Shown: positions 21,145-31,464 of the stretch, in pieces
Layout of the letters: the number at the start of each line of letters is the position of its first letter
How positions within the stretch are numbered: the stretch's first letter is position 1
Assembly (NCBI GenBank): GCA_036924285.1
Contig: JAYKYS010000008.1
Location: forward strand, 13,935,001 to 13,999,000
From: Asterella californica
Taxonomy: Eukaryota > Streptophyta > Marchantiopsida > Marchantiales > Aytoniaceae
Reading direction: 5' to 3'
Length of the DNA: 64,000 bases
Notes under the pieces: generated by a model
The model's database searches: none
Told to the model about the DNA's origin: nothing
Seen by the model: the letters and a program-made list of their open reading frames with translations, nothing else
Program-made: the position numbers and the translations under genes

Positions 21145-21420
21145 CAGGAGGTCTTCGTGAATGTACACATATGAGTGAGGACGGCGAGTGAGCATTCGGC
21201 GAGAGGACGGCGAGTGATTTGGCTTGAACACGAACATTTGGTTCATTTGGTGCAAGAAATATCGATGTTATGCTCAATTTGGAGAACTTATTTATTCATC
21301 TAGATATTTAGCCCTCGTGAATGAGAAGTACTTGTATGAGTGAGGACGATGAGTTTAATTCAGCATTCGGTGAGAAGATAATGAGTGATTCGGTTTGAAT
21401 GCCATCATTCAGCATTTCCG
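21145..21420. repeat. Two degenerate direct repeats, about 165 bp apart
   Basis: TATGAGTGAGGACG followed by CAGCATTCGG or AGCATTCGG, GAGA and GAGTGATT occurs near 21168-21225 and again near 21335-21395. Copies are about 75-80 percent alike. Non-coding. Confidence 0.55.
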
Positions 21421-21540
21421 AATTGCATGAGACTACACATATGGACAGATAAGTCTACTTGATCTCGCACTGTGTCTAGATCTTTTTATCTACGTGTTCA
21501 TGTATATCGAGTTTCTAGATCGCTTAAGGTCCTTCTTCAC

Positions 21541-22010
21541 TATGAGGAAAAACGTTAAGGAGATTACCATCTACAACCAATGTAACCAGACATTGCCGTT
21601 GGTAATGGTCACTCAAGAGCGTAATGTGCTCAACTCTCTCAGCTTAAGAGTGTCATAAGAGGTGCAATATTTGTAACACGAAGGGTGTACGTGCGGAGAT
21701 TAGAGATTGTTCGGCTGGTGCGTTGGATGTAGATGACGATTTGAAATCTATTGATACTATGGAAGATGAGGTTGATAATTCGTTCGAGATCTTTACTGAG
21801 ATATTTGACAGCGAAGAGTTAGATCATGGTGCAGTGTTGATTTGAAGTCAGATTATGTTTCGTGAAGAGTTGGTGAATATTGCGTTATGAGATGAATCTT
21901 TGCTAACTTCAAAAGATAAAAGAGAACTAGAGGGAAATTTTAGAGTCTTCGTACACATAAAACTCGAACTATAATTGATTCTGGATACTACTGAGGTGTC
22001 CTAAATACGT
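21541..22010 (+). pseudogene. Eroded coding sequence, product unknown
   Basis: The plus strand reads protein-like text with breaks: KEITIYNQCNQTLPLVMV, then after a frameshift CNICNTKGVRAEIRDC, then an acidic run (LDVDDDLKSIDTMEDE, FEIFTEIFDSEELDHG) ending at TGA near 21843, then REELVNIA and KDKRELEGNFRVFVH in later pieces. The CxxC pair and acidic run suggest a former transposon or nuclear protein, but no family is recognised. Confidence 0.4.
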
Positions 22011-22714
22011 CTGTGTCTCAACCCATCGGAAACATGTCTGCACAAGTTCATTGTGGTGTGCGAGCAGTGACGATCGATCTTCATCGTGAGTTTTAGTAGA
22101 TGAAAGTTCTAGTAACGTCATGAGACAGCTGGAAAATAGAAAGTAATACAACACTTTTCATATAGAAGGTCGATGAAAATAGATATCGACGTAAAGAAGC
22201 GAGAATGTGTCTTGTTGATCCAACATCTCAATGAGCACGATAGACCTACGTTTCCGAGAGTGCATAATTCTTGCTGCTGTGTTATTATACCTAGAGAAGT
22301 ATGTGCACTCTCTGTTTAGAAATCTTGAGCTTTATAGAGCTCTTTGTATGGAACGCTTAATAGATCCAATGCAGATGATGGCAAGCTAGGTGGACTATCA
22401 CATATCCTCCATTCTCTCTCGTGCTTATGTTCAGAATGTGACAGACCAATTGTTGTTTGCGAATGATCTCATAACCAGCAAGAAATACAGTTTCGATATT
22501 GTATGTGAATGATGAAGATTGCTTAGTGTTAGCATTTCTCACTCCTTTTTATTGAACATCGAAGGAGGATTACTGAGGTGATAATTGATTTGACATTCAA
22601 AATGAATGCAATTCGTCTCAAGCTTTTTGAGTTGAACGTGAATGAGAGAGAGTTTGGCTTATATTTACCGTACATGTTTTATTTACGGAAGTAGAGAGAG
22701 AGAAAGGTAAGGTC

Positions 22715-23010
22715 ACGAGATCCCAAACTGACGAAGAACGTATGCGAGTGAGTACAGATGTTCCTCATATGACTCAACTGTCAAATACTGACGATGAAGA
22801 TGTTGAGACAGATGTGATTGTTTGAATGATGTTAAGACGATTGTCTACACTCCTTTTCAAAGGAGAACCATTGTTGCTACGTGAATCAGATAATAGACTT
22901 TTCTTGCAAAGTATAGATAAATGTGTAGCTGCATGTGAGAGGCGGTTGGATGAATGTTATCGCGTGTTGCATTCAACACCGCAGCAAGGTACTTGGACAA
23001 CATCTACGGT
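22715..23010 (+). pseudogene. Coding relic with possible splice donor
   Basis: One plus-strand frame reads SQTDEERMRVSTDVPHM and an acidic stretch, hits TGA at about 22823, then continues in the same frame with LRRLSTLLFKGEPLLLRE, FLQSIDKCVAACERRLDE and HSTPQQGTW. It stops being protein-like at ACG|GTAAGT (about 23009-23014), a perfect plant-type 5' splice site. It may be the continuation of the relic at 21541. Product not recognised. Confidence 0.4.
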
Positions 23011-23127
23011 AAGTAAGTCTCTCGCAACGTCTCTAATTTATGATTTAGTCGTGTTGATTATTTGTTTGGTGGGGTGGGTGGAGGCTGTAGTGAGGATGTA
23101 AATTTGGGTGGTGAGATGGATAGAAGG

Positions 23128-23190
23128 GATGCCTTTGGTCTCAATAGGTGAGGCCCTAGCAGGTTCAATTCCTGCAAGGGTGGTTTATGA
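23128..23190 (+). repeat. tRNA-like fragment (T-arm and B box)
   Basis: GCAGGTTCAATTCCTGC (23159-23175) forms a perfect 5-bp T stem around a 7-nt loop and contains a consensus B box, GGTTCAATTCC. The upstream TTGGTCTCAATAGG resembles an A box but lies too close for an intact tRNA. Probably a tRNA-derived SINE fragment. Confidence 0.35.
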
Positions 23191-25236
23191 GACTAAGAGT
23201 TCAAAAATCTCAACGAGAACTACAAAACGCAGATGGAAGTGAACCAAGCACAACACTTTAATAGCATAACATCAAACAAAAAAAGAAAAATATACAGAGT
23301 GAACATATCTACATCAGATTCGAAGCGAACAACATTCTATTACATATAAAACTTCAGAGACACCACAAGTAATACGCATTGTGATTTCACGTTTACTAGC
23401 ATTAGTGGATAGGACTACAACTCGTCTGAGTCCAGGCTGGTAGTGCGATCCAATGACCCATCGTTATAGTGGTTCATAGGAACAATAGAAAAAAGTTCCC
23501 ACTCGACTGTGAAGCCTAAGCAAATCGTAATCTCACACATCGTCTTGGGTTTTTTTGGCTAGATCTGGAACATATCGGTGCATGATCTCAAAATTTGGAG
23601 TGTCTTGCCTCAGACCAGTTAAGAAGTTCGATAAACCCATCAGCTTTCCGAGCACATGTTGTATTTCGATCACAATGGAATAGACAAAATCATCTTCATG
23701 TCCGCGTCAATGATATTTCTTAAATGGAGGATCGTTATTGTTCTCGTCATCTAGGTGTTTAGGTGCAACTGCACACAATCGGGATTCATCACCAATCGTC
23801 TCTCTTTCATCTTCCATAGTCTCTCGTCAAAGTTGTGCACCGCTCAATGCTCTCTTGCTGCTCACTTGTGAACTGAAAGTTCTGTGCGCGTCTTTGCTAA
23901 CGGCTCCACTCTCTTCACTCGCTCTGCGCACCCCTGCTCACCCTCACAACTCTTTAACCGAGGACCATGCGACTCCCTGAATAGAGCAAACGATTGGCTA
24001 TCTCATCTATACTAGACGGACAGAAAAAATAATTCTGTAGTCATCATGATAGTAGAACTGCTGTTGGTCAGTATATAGTTCTTTCGAATAAATTCGAAAG
24101 AACTATATCGACACTACTCAATTACTCTTCGTGAGATATTAAATCTAGCTTGGAAAATCTACATTAAATTTTCAAGTGAGTGAGTCCAACGTGAGTCCAC
24201 TAGAGTTTCCATCACGAGCGTGATAAGGAACAACCAATCTGTTAGGGTGTGATCAAGCTACTATCTGGATTAGTTCGAGTTGAAGACAGAGTACGGAACT
24301 AGTGGAGCATCCACCGTCACTGAGAGGTGGGGCGCTACAAGTGGCGGAAGGAATCGGTGGCGAAATTGGAGGACAGAAATCTCTCCAGAGTTGCGGGGAT
24401 CCCCCTCGTGGAACATCAAACTGGCGGCATGCTCAGAATGGCCACGTCGCTAAGTTGGGTACCAACTGTTCTCCCTAGATATCGGTACTGTACTGAGACA
24501 AACTGTTACCACGATCAGCAGCCATGGTAAGACCTTCGTTGGTGGAACTTCCATGCATGTTTGGCCTCTCTACAGTAAGTGCGTAAGAGGAGGAGATGAG
24601 GAGATGAGGAGGGAACTGGACTACATACATGTCATGCATGACTCATGTGACGGCATGCTTCACTCCGAGGAACAGCAAAACTTCCCACCAGACAGAATTT
24701 AGGGTCAGACGTTCTCAACTTAGTAATTACTAATTAACATTATATTAGTGGGATTGACTTGGAATTAGTATAGACCCCAAACAACTGCGGTTTGACTACG
24801 AATAGACAGCTCGGCGGTTAACTGGAATTAGAGTTAACTGTCAACCTTGGATGAACCGGGAATAATAATCGATCATTAGGAAGCTTTTTATTACTAGTGG
24901 GGGCCATCTTAGAAAACCGTCTGCAAATTATAAATTAGTCTATGAAGTTGAGATGCTCTGCTTAGTCAAGTCTCGGTGGCTGCAAGTCTATTACTGGATA
25001 GAATAAAGATGTCAAAAATTCAAATGAGAATTATAATTGGGGTAAAATATTTAAAAAAGACAATCTAATAAAAATAGAAAGGATCTCAGTTTGATGTCGC
25101 ATATGAGGTTATAAGATTCTTCCTTGAGAAGGTCAAAAAGCGTCTTGAGATAAATCCTTTTCATTATGGTTTATGCTCGTGTGTGGTAACAGGTCGATGT
25201 CATAAGGTACTTGTGTTACTCTTATATCGCTGTCCT
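23191..25236. other. Spacer with one hairpin and a single MULE-type motif
   Basis: No gene is supported. It contains a hairpin (24073-24108), one isolated GTGTGATCAAGCTA word near 24246-24260 resembling the Mutator-like MITE motif, and a GAGGAGATGAGGAGATGAGG short repeat near 24589-24612. Confidence 0.45.
24073..24108. repeat. Perfect hairpin, 17-bp stem, 2-nt loop
   Basis: ATATAGTTCTTTCGAAT, then AA, then the exact reverse complement. Confidence 0.95.
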
Positions 25237-26085
25237 AAAATACTTGTGTTAATGTTGTCGTAGGATTCTTGGAAAATCAATACTTAGTTTCTCTACAGTT
25301 TAAAATATAGTTTTTTCTAAAATACTTGTGTTAATGTTGTCTTAGGATTATTGGAAAATCAATATTTAGTTTCTCTACAGTTTAAAATATATTTTTTTCT
25401 AAAATGCCTGTTTTAATGTTTTCTTAGGATTCTTGGAAAATCAACACATAGTTTCTCTGCAATTTAAAATACTTGTATTAATGTTGTCGTAGGATTCTTG
25501 GAAAATCAATAATTAGTTTCTCTACAGTTTAAAATATAGTTTTTTTCTAAAATACGTGTGTTAATTTTGTCTTAGGATTCTTGGAAAATCAATACTTAAT
25601 TTCTCTACAGTTTAAAATATTTTTTTTTCTAAAATACCTGTGTTAATGTTTTCTTAGGATTCTCGGAAAATCAATACTTAGTTTCTCTGCAATTTAAATA
25701 TAGTCTTTTTCAAAATACTTGTGTTAATGTTGTCTCAGGATTCTTGAAAAATCATAATTAGTTTCTCTACAGTTTAAAATATAGAGTTTTTGTAAAATAC
25801 CTGTGTTAATGGTTTCTTAGGATTCTCGGAAACTCAATACTTAGTTTCTCTACAGTTTAAAATATAGTCTTTTTCTAAAATGCCCGTGTTAATGTTTCTT
25901 ATGATTCTCGGAAAATCAATCTTAGTTTCTCTGCAATTTTTAATTTTTTTTCTAAAAACTTGTATTAATGTTGTCTTAGGATTCTTGGAAAATCAATACT
26001 TAGTTTCTCTGCAATTTAAAATAGTTGTTTCTAAAGATTTGTATTAATTTTTTCTTAGGATTCTTGGAAAATCAATAATTAATTA
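25237..26085. repeat. Minisatellite, about 11 units of 64-85 bp
   Basis: The unit core TACTTGTGTTAATGTTGTC, TTAGGATTCTTGGAAAATC and TAGTTTCTCTACAGTTTAA recurs with starts near 25237, 25319, 25400, 25464, 25546, 25631, 25711, 25791, 25876, 25951 and 26030. Most units are 80-85 bp and one is about 64 bp. Variation is substitutions and T-run length. No coding potential. Confidence 0.92.
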
Positions 26086-26089
26086 CTTA

Positions 26090-27303
26090 GTGCACCATAG
26101 ACAGACAGTGTGCAAACTGATTTAGATATTCAAGATTTCTTTTATATAGTTTGAAATATTGTAACATATAAATAATAATCGTGATCTAAACTAAAAATGT
26201 AAATCTCACTCGCCTCTGAAGTGACATGATAACTAGAAAAACTGTCTACTGCGAGTGACAAGATGAATAAAGCAGATATTAGCTAAGAGGCGGTGAATCA
26301 AGTTCATCCTTCCTTCTGGGAGGTGGAGCATAACTGAAAATGACATCATAGTATTTCAGTTCGATGTCATTTACTCGAAAATACGTGCTTCCATTTTATT
26401 TCTGCCGGTATTTTAACCTTTACTCACAACTTTCCGGATCTTAGCCGGACGTTACCGGAAATTTATAAAATAGAGAGTGAACCTGCTGTCCAAGACACAG
26501 CGCTACTCACGGTTGTCGGATATTTTGCGGAATCTATCCGAGCGTGGCCCGATTCCTGTGAGTTGATCAGACAGGCGTCAGTCTGATAAAGTCGCAAAGA
26601 ACAGCCAGAACTTCGTCAGTACCGACTCAGGAGCTACCGATAGCAACACTTCAGCCGGTTTTGCGGACAGCAGGTAGACTTATTGGGGGATGGATGAACG
26701 TACCTAGCACGGATGCAGGAGGAACAGACCCCGGAACGGCAAGATGCAATGCAAGAATCCGACCTCAGCTAATTTTGTCCCACTCTTTACACTTCGTCTA
26801 CGCGTCGCCCCCCGTCTTTGACTCGTAGTTTGACCGCTGGGGAGTAAAGTCCCGGCGTCCCTCTCGGTCGATCTAGGGACTGTACAGTCCCATATCTGGC
26901 CAGAAGTTCAGACGAGCAAGGGTGGGGAACAGGACAGAGCCGGTCAGTTGGGCTAATGTCACTGGAGCCTGCAAAGATGCTGGTCAGAATAGAACAGGAA
27001 ACCGGAGGACGGAGCGTACGGAAACAACCATTAGGTTTACAATAACTCGCTGCGCCTGTTCCACCAGTTGCCCCCGACGATACAAGTTCCCCTCCGGTGT
27101 TCCACACCTGGGGTCCTGACTCCTGGACTGGCGCGCCTCCGAGTCTCCGTCGTCCTGAGCCACTGTAGCTGCTGTAGCCAGCTGCTTATCGGAGCTCCTT
27201 TCCTGTGCCTATAAAGGACAAAACGTGTCCCGACCCGACATGAGGGAACCGGATCCGTCCACTCACTTGCCGGTTCAGTGGAAGATACCATGTAAACTGT
27301 GTA
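26090..27303. other. Spacer, GC-richer from 26500; no accepted gene
   Basis: A TATA-like TTATAAAATAGA lies at about 26463-26474, followed by about 800 bp of GC-richer sequence. ORFs on both strands (for example minus 26787-27107 and 27037-27399) overlap each other and show no domain. Promoter and untranslated sequence of a lost gene is possible but unsupported. Confidence 0.35.
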
Positions 27304-27307
27304 GAAT
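27304..27307. repeat. Target-site duplication, left copy (GAAT)
   Basis: GAAT precedes the 5' LTR and follows the 3' LTR. It would be the 5-bp AGAAT if the terminal A of the LTR is counted with the target. Confidence 0.8.
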
Positions 27308-28277
27308 TGTAACACCTTTTGCTTTTTCCTCAAACCAGATGGCATTCGGGCAGTGATTAATCCAAACGTGGCAGCTGCATGGTCAAAAAGCAGGTTCAAG
27401 AGACTAGATAAAAGAGTGTCGCGAGCCCTAAAGGAGGCATTCTCAGTTTTTCAGTTTTGGAGAGAGCACTCTTGGTAGTGAGGGAGGAGACAGTATTTTC
27501 AGTGTAGTGTACATTACCTTTGAGGTCAGAAGTCAGGAGGTAGAACTGATGCACATTAAGCTCCTTGGAGAGCAGATTTGAAGAGGGACCTTGGAGAGCA
27601 GATTTGAAGAGGGACCTTGAGAGCAGACTTGGGGTGTTGATTAGGGCGCTGACTTGGGGTCTGATCTGTTGAGTAACAGAAATCAGGGCGTTCAGAGTGA
27701 AATTAGGTTCTCTGCTGAAGTCTTAGTTCTGGAGTTGCTGAGTAGTGAAGGATTGCCGGTCCAAGAGCGCTGCGTGACCTTGTCAGCAAGTAATGCCATG
27801 TAATGTATATGAGCCCGTGACTTTCTCCATTCTGATAAGTAGGCTTGAGTTGTGTGCCAGAACTGAGTTGGGCGCATCTGGTGTCGTGTTGACTTCATTT
27901 CGGTGTAATTGCTTTGCCTTCCTACTTCCTAGCATCTACTAGGTCTCCTAGTCTTGGCGGTTGCTCTTTGTGGGTCCTGGCGTTTCGACTTGATCACCAG
28001 TAGCGGAAGCACTGCCCAAATTTTATGCAACCCAGGTCTAGAATAGTTCCACCTGTATTTAGCAACCTAAGATTGACCAGAGACCTACAAAAGACTAGTT
28101 GGTTATTCAAAACCCGTTCAACAGTTATCAAATCCTCGGTGCTCATTAGTGGATAGTTTAACGAACTGGATCTGGAGACACAAATAAAGTATACAGGTCT
28201 CTAGGGAGGTTCACGTTCGGCAGTTCATTGGTTAGAGATTAAGGAATCTGTTCCGAGATCTGCGGTAGAACGTTACA
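27308..28277 (+). repeat. 5' LTR (970 bp) of the young Ty3/gypsy element
   Basis: Begins TGTAACACC and ends CGTTACA, a short TGTAAC/GTTACA terminal inverted repeat. It contains an internal short repeat of GAGCAGATTTGAAGAGGGAC near 27570-27630. Near-identical copy at 33504-34473. Confidence 0.97.
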
Positions 28278-28279
28278 GT

Positions 28280-28291
28280 TGGTATCAGAGC
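28280..28291 (+). promoter_or_regulatory. Primer-binding site for initiator tRNA-Met
   Basis: TGGTATCAGAGC begins two bases after the LTR end. It complements the 3' end of plant initiator tRNA-Met and is the usual plant LTR-element primer site. Confidence 0.9.
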
Positions 28292-28327
28292 AGGTTCAGG
28301 TTGAATCTTTGCTGAACACCATCGACA

Positions 28328-29337
28328 ATGGAAGCCGTGCCGACTGGGATGGACGAGATGCAGACGTTTCTGAAGAAGTTGGAAGGCCGACTTGAGCAAG
28401 TGGAAGCTGAGAACAAGGTGCTTAAGGCGGATTTAGCTCAAGCAAAAGCGACACAGGAGAAAGAAGCAGAGGTCCCTGTACTACAAACTGAGCAAGTCAA
28501 GGATTTAGCACTGTTGGGTGAAGGAGCAGTTGATGCTACTCAAGCAGATAAGAATGAAGATGGGTCACAGAAGGCGCAAGAGAATGTTGCGGAAGGCAGC
28601 TCAGCCAAAGAAGGGCACAAGCGGAAAGTGAAGTGGGCTGAACCAGCGACACCATCAGCCTTCAACGGTGAGAAAAGCTTTTCCAGGTTTGAGTTATGGA
28701 TTACTGAAATGGAGAATTACTTGGAGAACTTCGATGAGCGCAGCTGATTCACCTATGCTGTTAGTAGACTGGAAGGAGAGGCTAAGGAATGGTATGGAGG
28801 TCAACAGCGGATGAGGAGTTTGAACGGTACAACTCCTATGTCCACTTGGCCGGAACTGAAGGATGAACTCAGAAGACATCTGGTACCGGTGGATGAAGCT
28901 ACACAGTTTTGGCTGGAGCTCATTCATCTGAGACAGACAGGGAGTATCAGGCAGTATCTCCAGCGATTTTCTGAGTTGGTTACTCGTTTGCACATGGTGG
29001 ATCGCACCGACTTGCTGTTTCACTTGAAGAAAGGTCTGCAGGGTTTCTATGCTGGTGTGTTTGATAGCTGGGTTATGTTTCACAAGTCCGAGGACATGCA
29101 AGACTTGTTTGCATTTCTGGAAGCAGCAGAGAACACTAGGGAACGTAATTACACCGTGCAGCCTTCCAAGTTTCAGCGTGGAACAAGTGGTGACGAGCCT
29201 AGTAGAGGATTTTGGCGTAATCCTCAAGGACAGATAGCGTCCTCTCAGAGTAGAGGTGGTAGAGGACGTGGTGGTGGAAGATTTGGTGCAGCGGGAAGGA
29301 GGTTTCCTCGTGGATTCAACAGCAAGGAGTTTCTCGT
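28328..29337 (+). pseudogene. Gag (capsid/nucleocapsid precursor), interrupted
   Basis: ATG at 28328 lies 36 bp after the primer site. The N-terminal 60 residues are a Leu/Glu/Lys coiled coil (QTFLKKLEGRLEQVEAENKV). The capsid region continues past an in-frame TGA at 28745-28747 (AGC TGA TTC, probably from CGA) with YAVSRLEGEAKEWYGG, FWLELIHLRQTGSIRQYLQR and LLFHLKKGL, then a Gly/Arg-rich stretch (RGGRGRGGGRFG) near 29250. The frame is lost around 29310-29340, and the protein-like sequence resumes in the pol frame with a Ser/Ala linker and the knuckle. Gag would assemble the particle and bind element RNA. Confidence 0.9.
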
Positions 29338-29344
29338 GGTCCTA

Positions 29345-31461
29345 CTCAGACACGACCTACTGGATCCTATGCATCCAATGCAGGATCCAACCAAGCTTCG
29401 ACTTCAAGTGCTAGGAGCAGTGGCGCTAGCAGTGCTGCACCTTCAAGGACGATCATCTGTTTTCGATGCGGACGAGATGATCACATCGCTCGTGAGTGTC
29501 CCCAACGTTCAACAGCGAGCAATGTTCGTGTGTTGACAGCTGAAGAGACAAACAGTGTGGAAGAACCAGTTGAGACGACTACTGAAGCAGAGGTATGTGC
29601 TGGTGAGCATTTGGTAGAGCATGGGGATTTTCTGCCGTGGATTGAAGTGAAAATAGGAAACCACCGGTGTTGTTTGCTTATTGATACTGGAGCAGATGTG
29701 AATGTCTTGGATGAAAAACTAGTCAGGACCTTAGGGGTGACTAGAACCAAGATCATGAGCCCGTTGTTGGTAAGGTTTGTGCAAGGTAGCACAACCGTTA
29801 CAGAAAAACTCATGAGTGTTCCTGTTACTGTTGGAGGGGTAACTAGGAAGCACGAGTTTTTAGTTATGAGCTTAGGTGACACGATGGAAGGTATCTTGTC
29901 CTGGTCCTGGTTACAAGAGACCAAGGCAAAGCTAGATGTTCAAGAAGGGAATGTCATTGTCATGGATCAATGGGGCTTGGGTCAACCACATCCTTTGATC
30001 ATCAAAGAGAGACCCAAGGAGCCAAACCATGCTGCTCGTAGGTTCCAACGAGCCAAGGTGGCATTTCAGATCTGCACAGCTAGACAGTTTGGAAAGCAGA
30101 TCAAGTTGGTAGACGAAGCTTGGGTTGCAGTGATGTCTAAACCCAAGGTGGAGACGGATGAGGAAGAACGTGTTGCTGCTCTTCCCATACATCCTGATAT
30201 GCAGGCATTGATTGAGAGGTATTCTCACCTGAAGCCGGACCAGTTACCAACAGGACTTCCGCCGAGGAGAGCCTTGGATCATGCTATTGATCTGGTTCCT
30301 GGGGCTACCCCTACTGTAGTGCCATCAAGACGGATGTCGTTTGATGAACTGACAGAGCTGAAGACTCAGTTGAAAGAGTTGGTAGCTCAGGGTATCTTAC
30401 GACCTAGTATATCACCTTATGCTGCCCCGGTGTTGTTCGTGGCCAAGAAGGATGGTGGTATTCGCATGTGTGCGGACTATCGTGCACTCAATAAGGTTAC
30501 TGTCAAGAACAAGTACCCTCTTCCTCTCATGGATGAAACCACCGATCGGTTGGCCACAGGAAGGTATTTCACCAAGCTGGATCTGCGTTCTAGATATCAT
30601 CAAATCCGGATCAAAGAAGGTGATGAAGAAAAGACAGCTGTAAGGACGAGGTATGGCTTGTTTGAGTATACAATGTTGCCATTTGGATTGTCCAATGCAC
30701 CTGGTACTTTCTGCAGGCTAATGAACGAGATCTTCAGAGATCTCTTGGATGAGAGTGTTATCGTGTACCTAGACGATATCATCATCTTTTCATCCACTTG
30801 GGATCAGCATCTAGTAGATGTTGAAATGGTGTTTAAGCGCCTAGAAGAACATCAACTCTATCTCAAGAAGAGCAAGTGCTCTTTTGGACAAGAGAGTGTA
30901 GTGTTTCTAGGATGTTTGATCGATGCGCAGGGCATTCATCCTAACAGGGCTAAGATTCGAGCCATTGTTGAATGGAAGAGACTTGAGAGTGTTCATGAGC
31001 TCAGATCTTTTCTTGGATTAGCCACATATTTTCGGCGCTTTGTTTATCAGTATGCGCATAAAGCCGCACCTTTGTTTGGCTTATTGCGCAAGGCTTCCAA
31101 AGTTGTTTGGAATCCAGCAGCTGAACGAGCGTTTCAAGGATTGAAACAAGCACTGACAGAGATGCCCGTGCTAGCTCTTCCAAAGATGGGAGAACCTTTC
31201 GAGGTTCACACAGATGCTTCTCAATGGGCCATTGGAGGAGTGTTGATGCAAGGAAAGCATCCGGTGGCTTACGAAAGTCACAAGTTCTCAGAGACTGAGG
31301 CAAAATGGCCTGCTCATGAACAGGAGATGTTCGCAGTTATCCATTGTTTGAAGCGTTGGGAGCATTATTTGTTACCAAGCAAAGTTACTGTTGTAACGGA
31401 CTGTGAGGGTAATACATACTTTCAGAGTAAACCTCGTTTGTCACGTAAACAACAGAGGTGA
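29345..31461 (+). pseudogene. Zinc knuckle, protease, reverse transcriptase and RNase H
   Basis: In this frame a CCHC knuckle, CFRCGRDDHIAREC, starts at 29458. An ATG at 29530 opens the rest: aspartic protease CLLIDTGADVNVLD, RT with PVLFVAKKDGGIRMCADY, KLDLRSRYHQIRI, MLPFGLSNAPGTF and catalytic YLDD (VIVYLDDIIIFS), connection FLGLATYFRRFV, and RNase H EVHTDASQWAIGGVLMQ and VVTDCEGNTYF. It ends at TGA 31459-31461 where the family has Trp in the KQQRW motif, a one-base TGG to TGA change. Domains otherwise look complete, and catalytic acidic residues are present. Confidence 0.95.
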
Positions 31462-31464
31462 CAA

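Noticed and set aside
23128..23190. Functional tRNA gene
   Set aside because: The T arm is perfect, but the A-box-like word is too close and no acceptor or anticodon stem can be formed.
25237..26085. CRISPR array
   Set aside because: Units are contiguous imperfect 80-bp repeats without distinct spacers, in a eukaryotic context.
26787..27399. GC-rich ORFs next to the young LTR element as a host gene
   Set aside because: Frames on both strands overlap, one runs into the LTR, and none has recognisable composition or motifs.
27692..27898. 68-codon minus-strand ORF duplicated at 33888-34094
   Set aside because: It is identical because it lies in both LTRs. No evidence of function.
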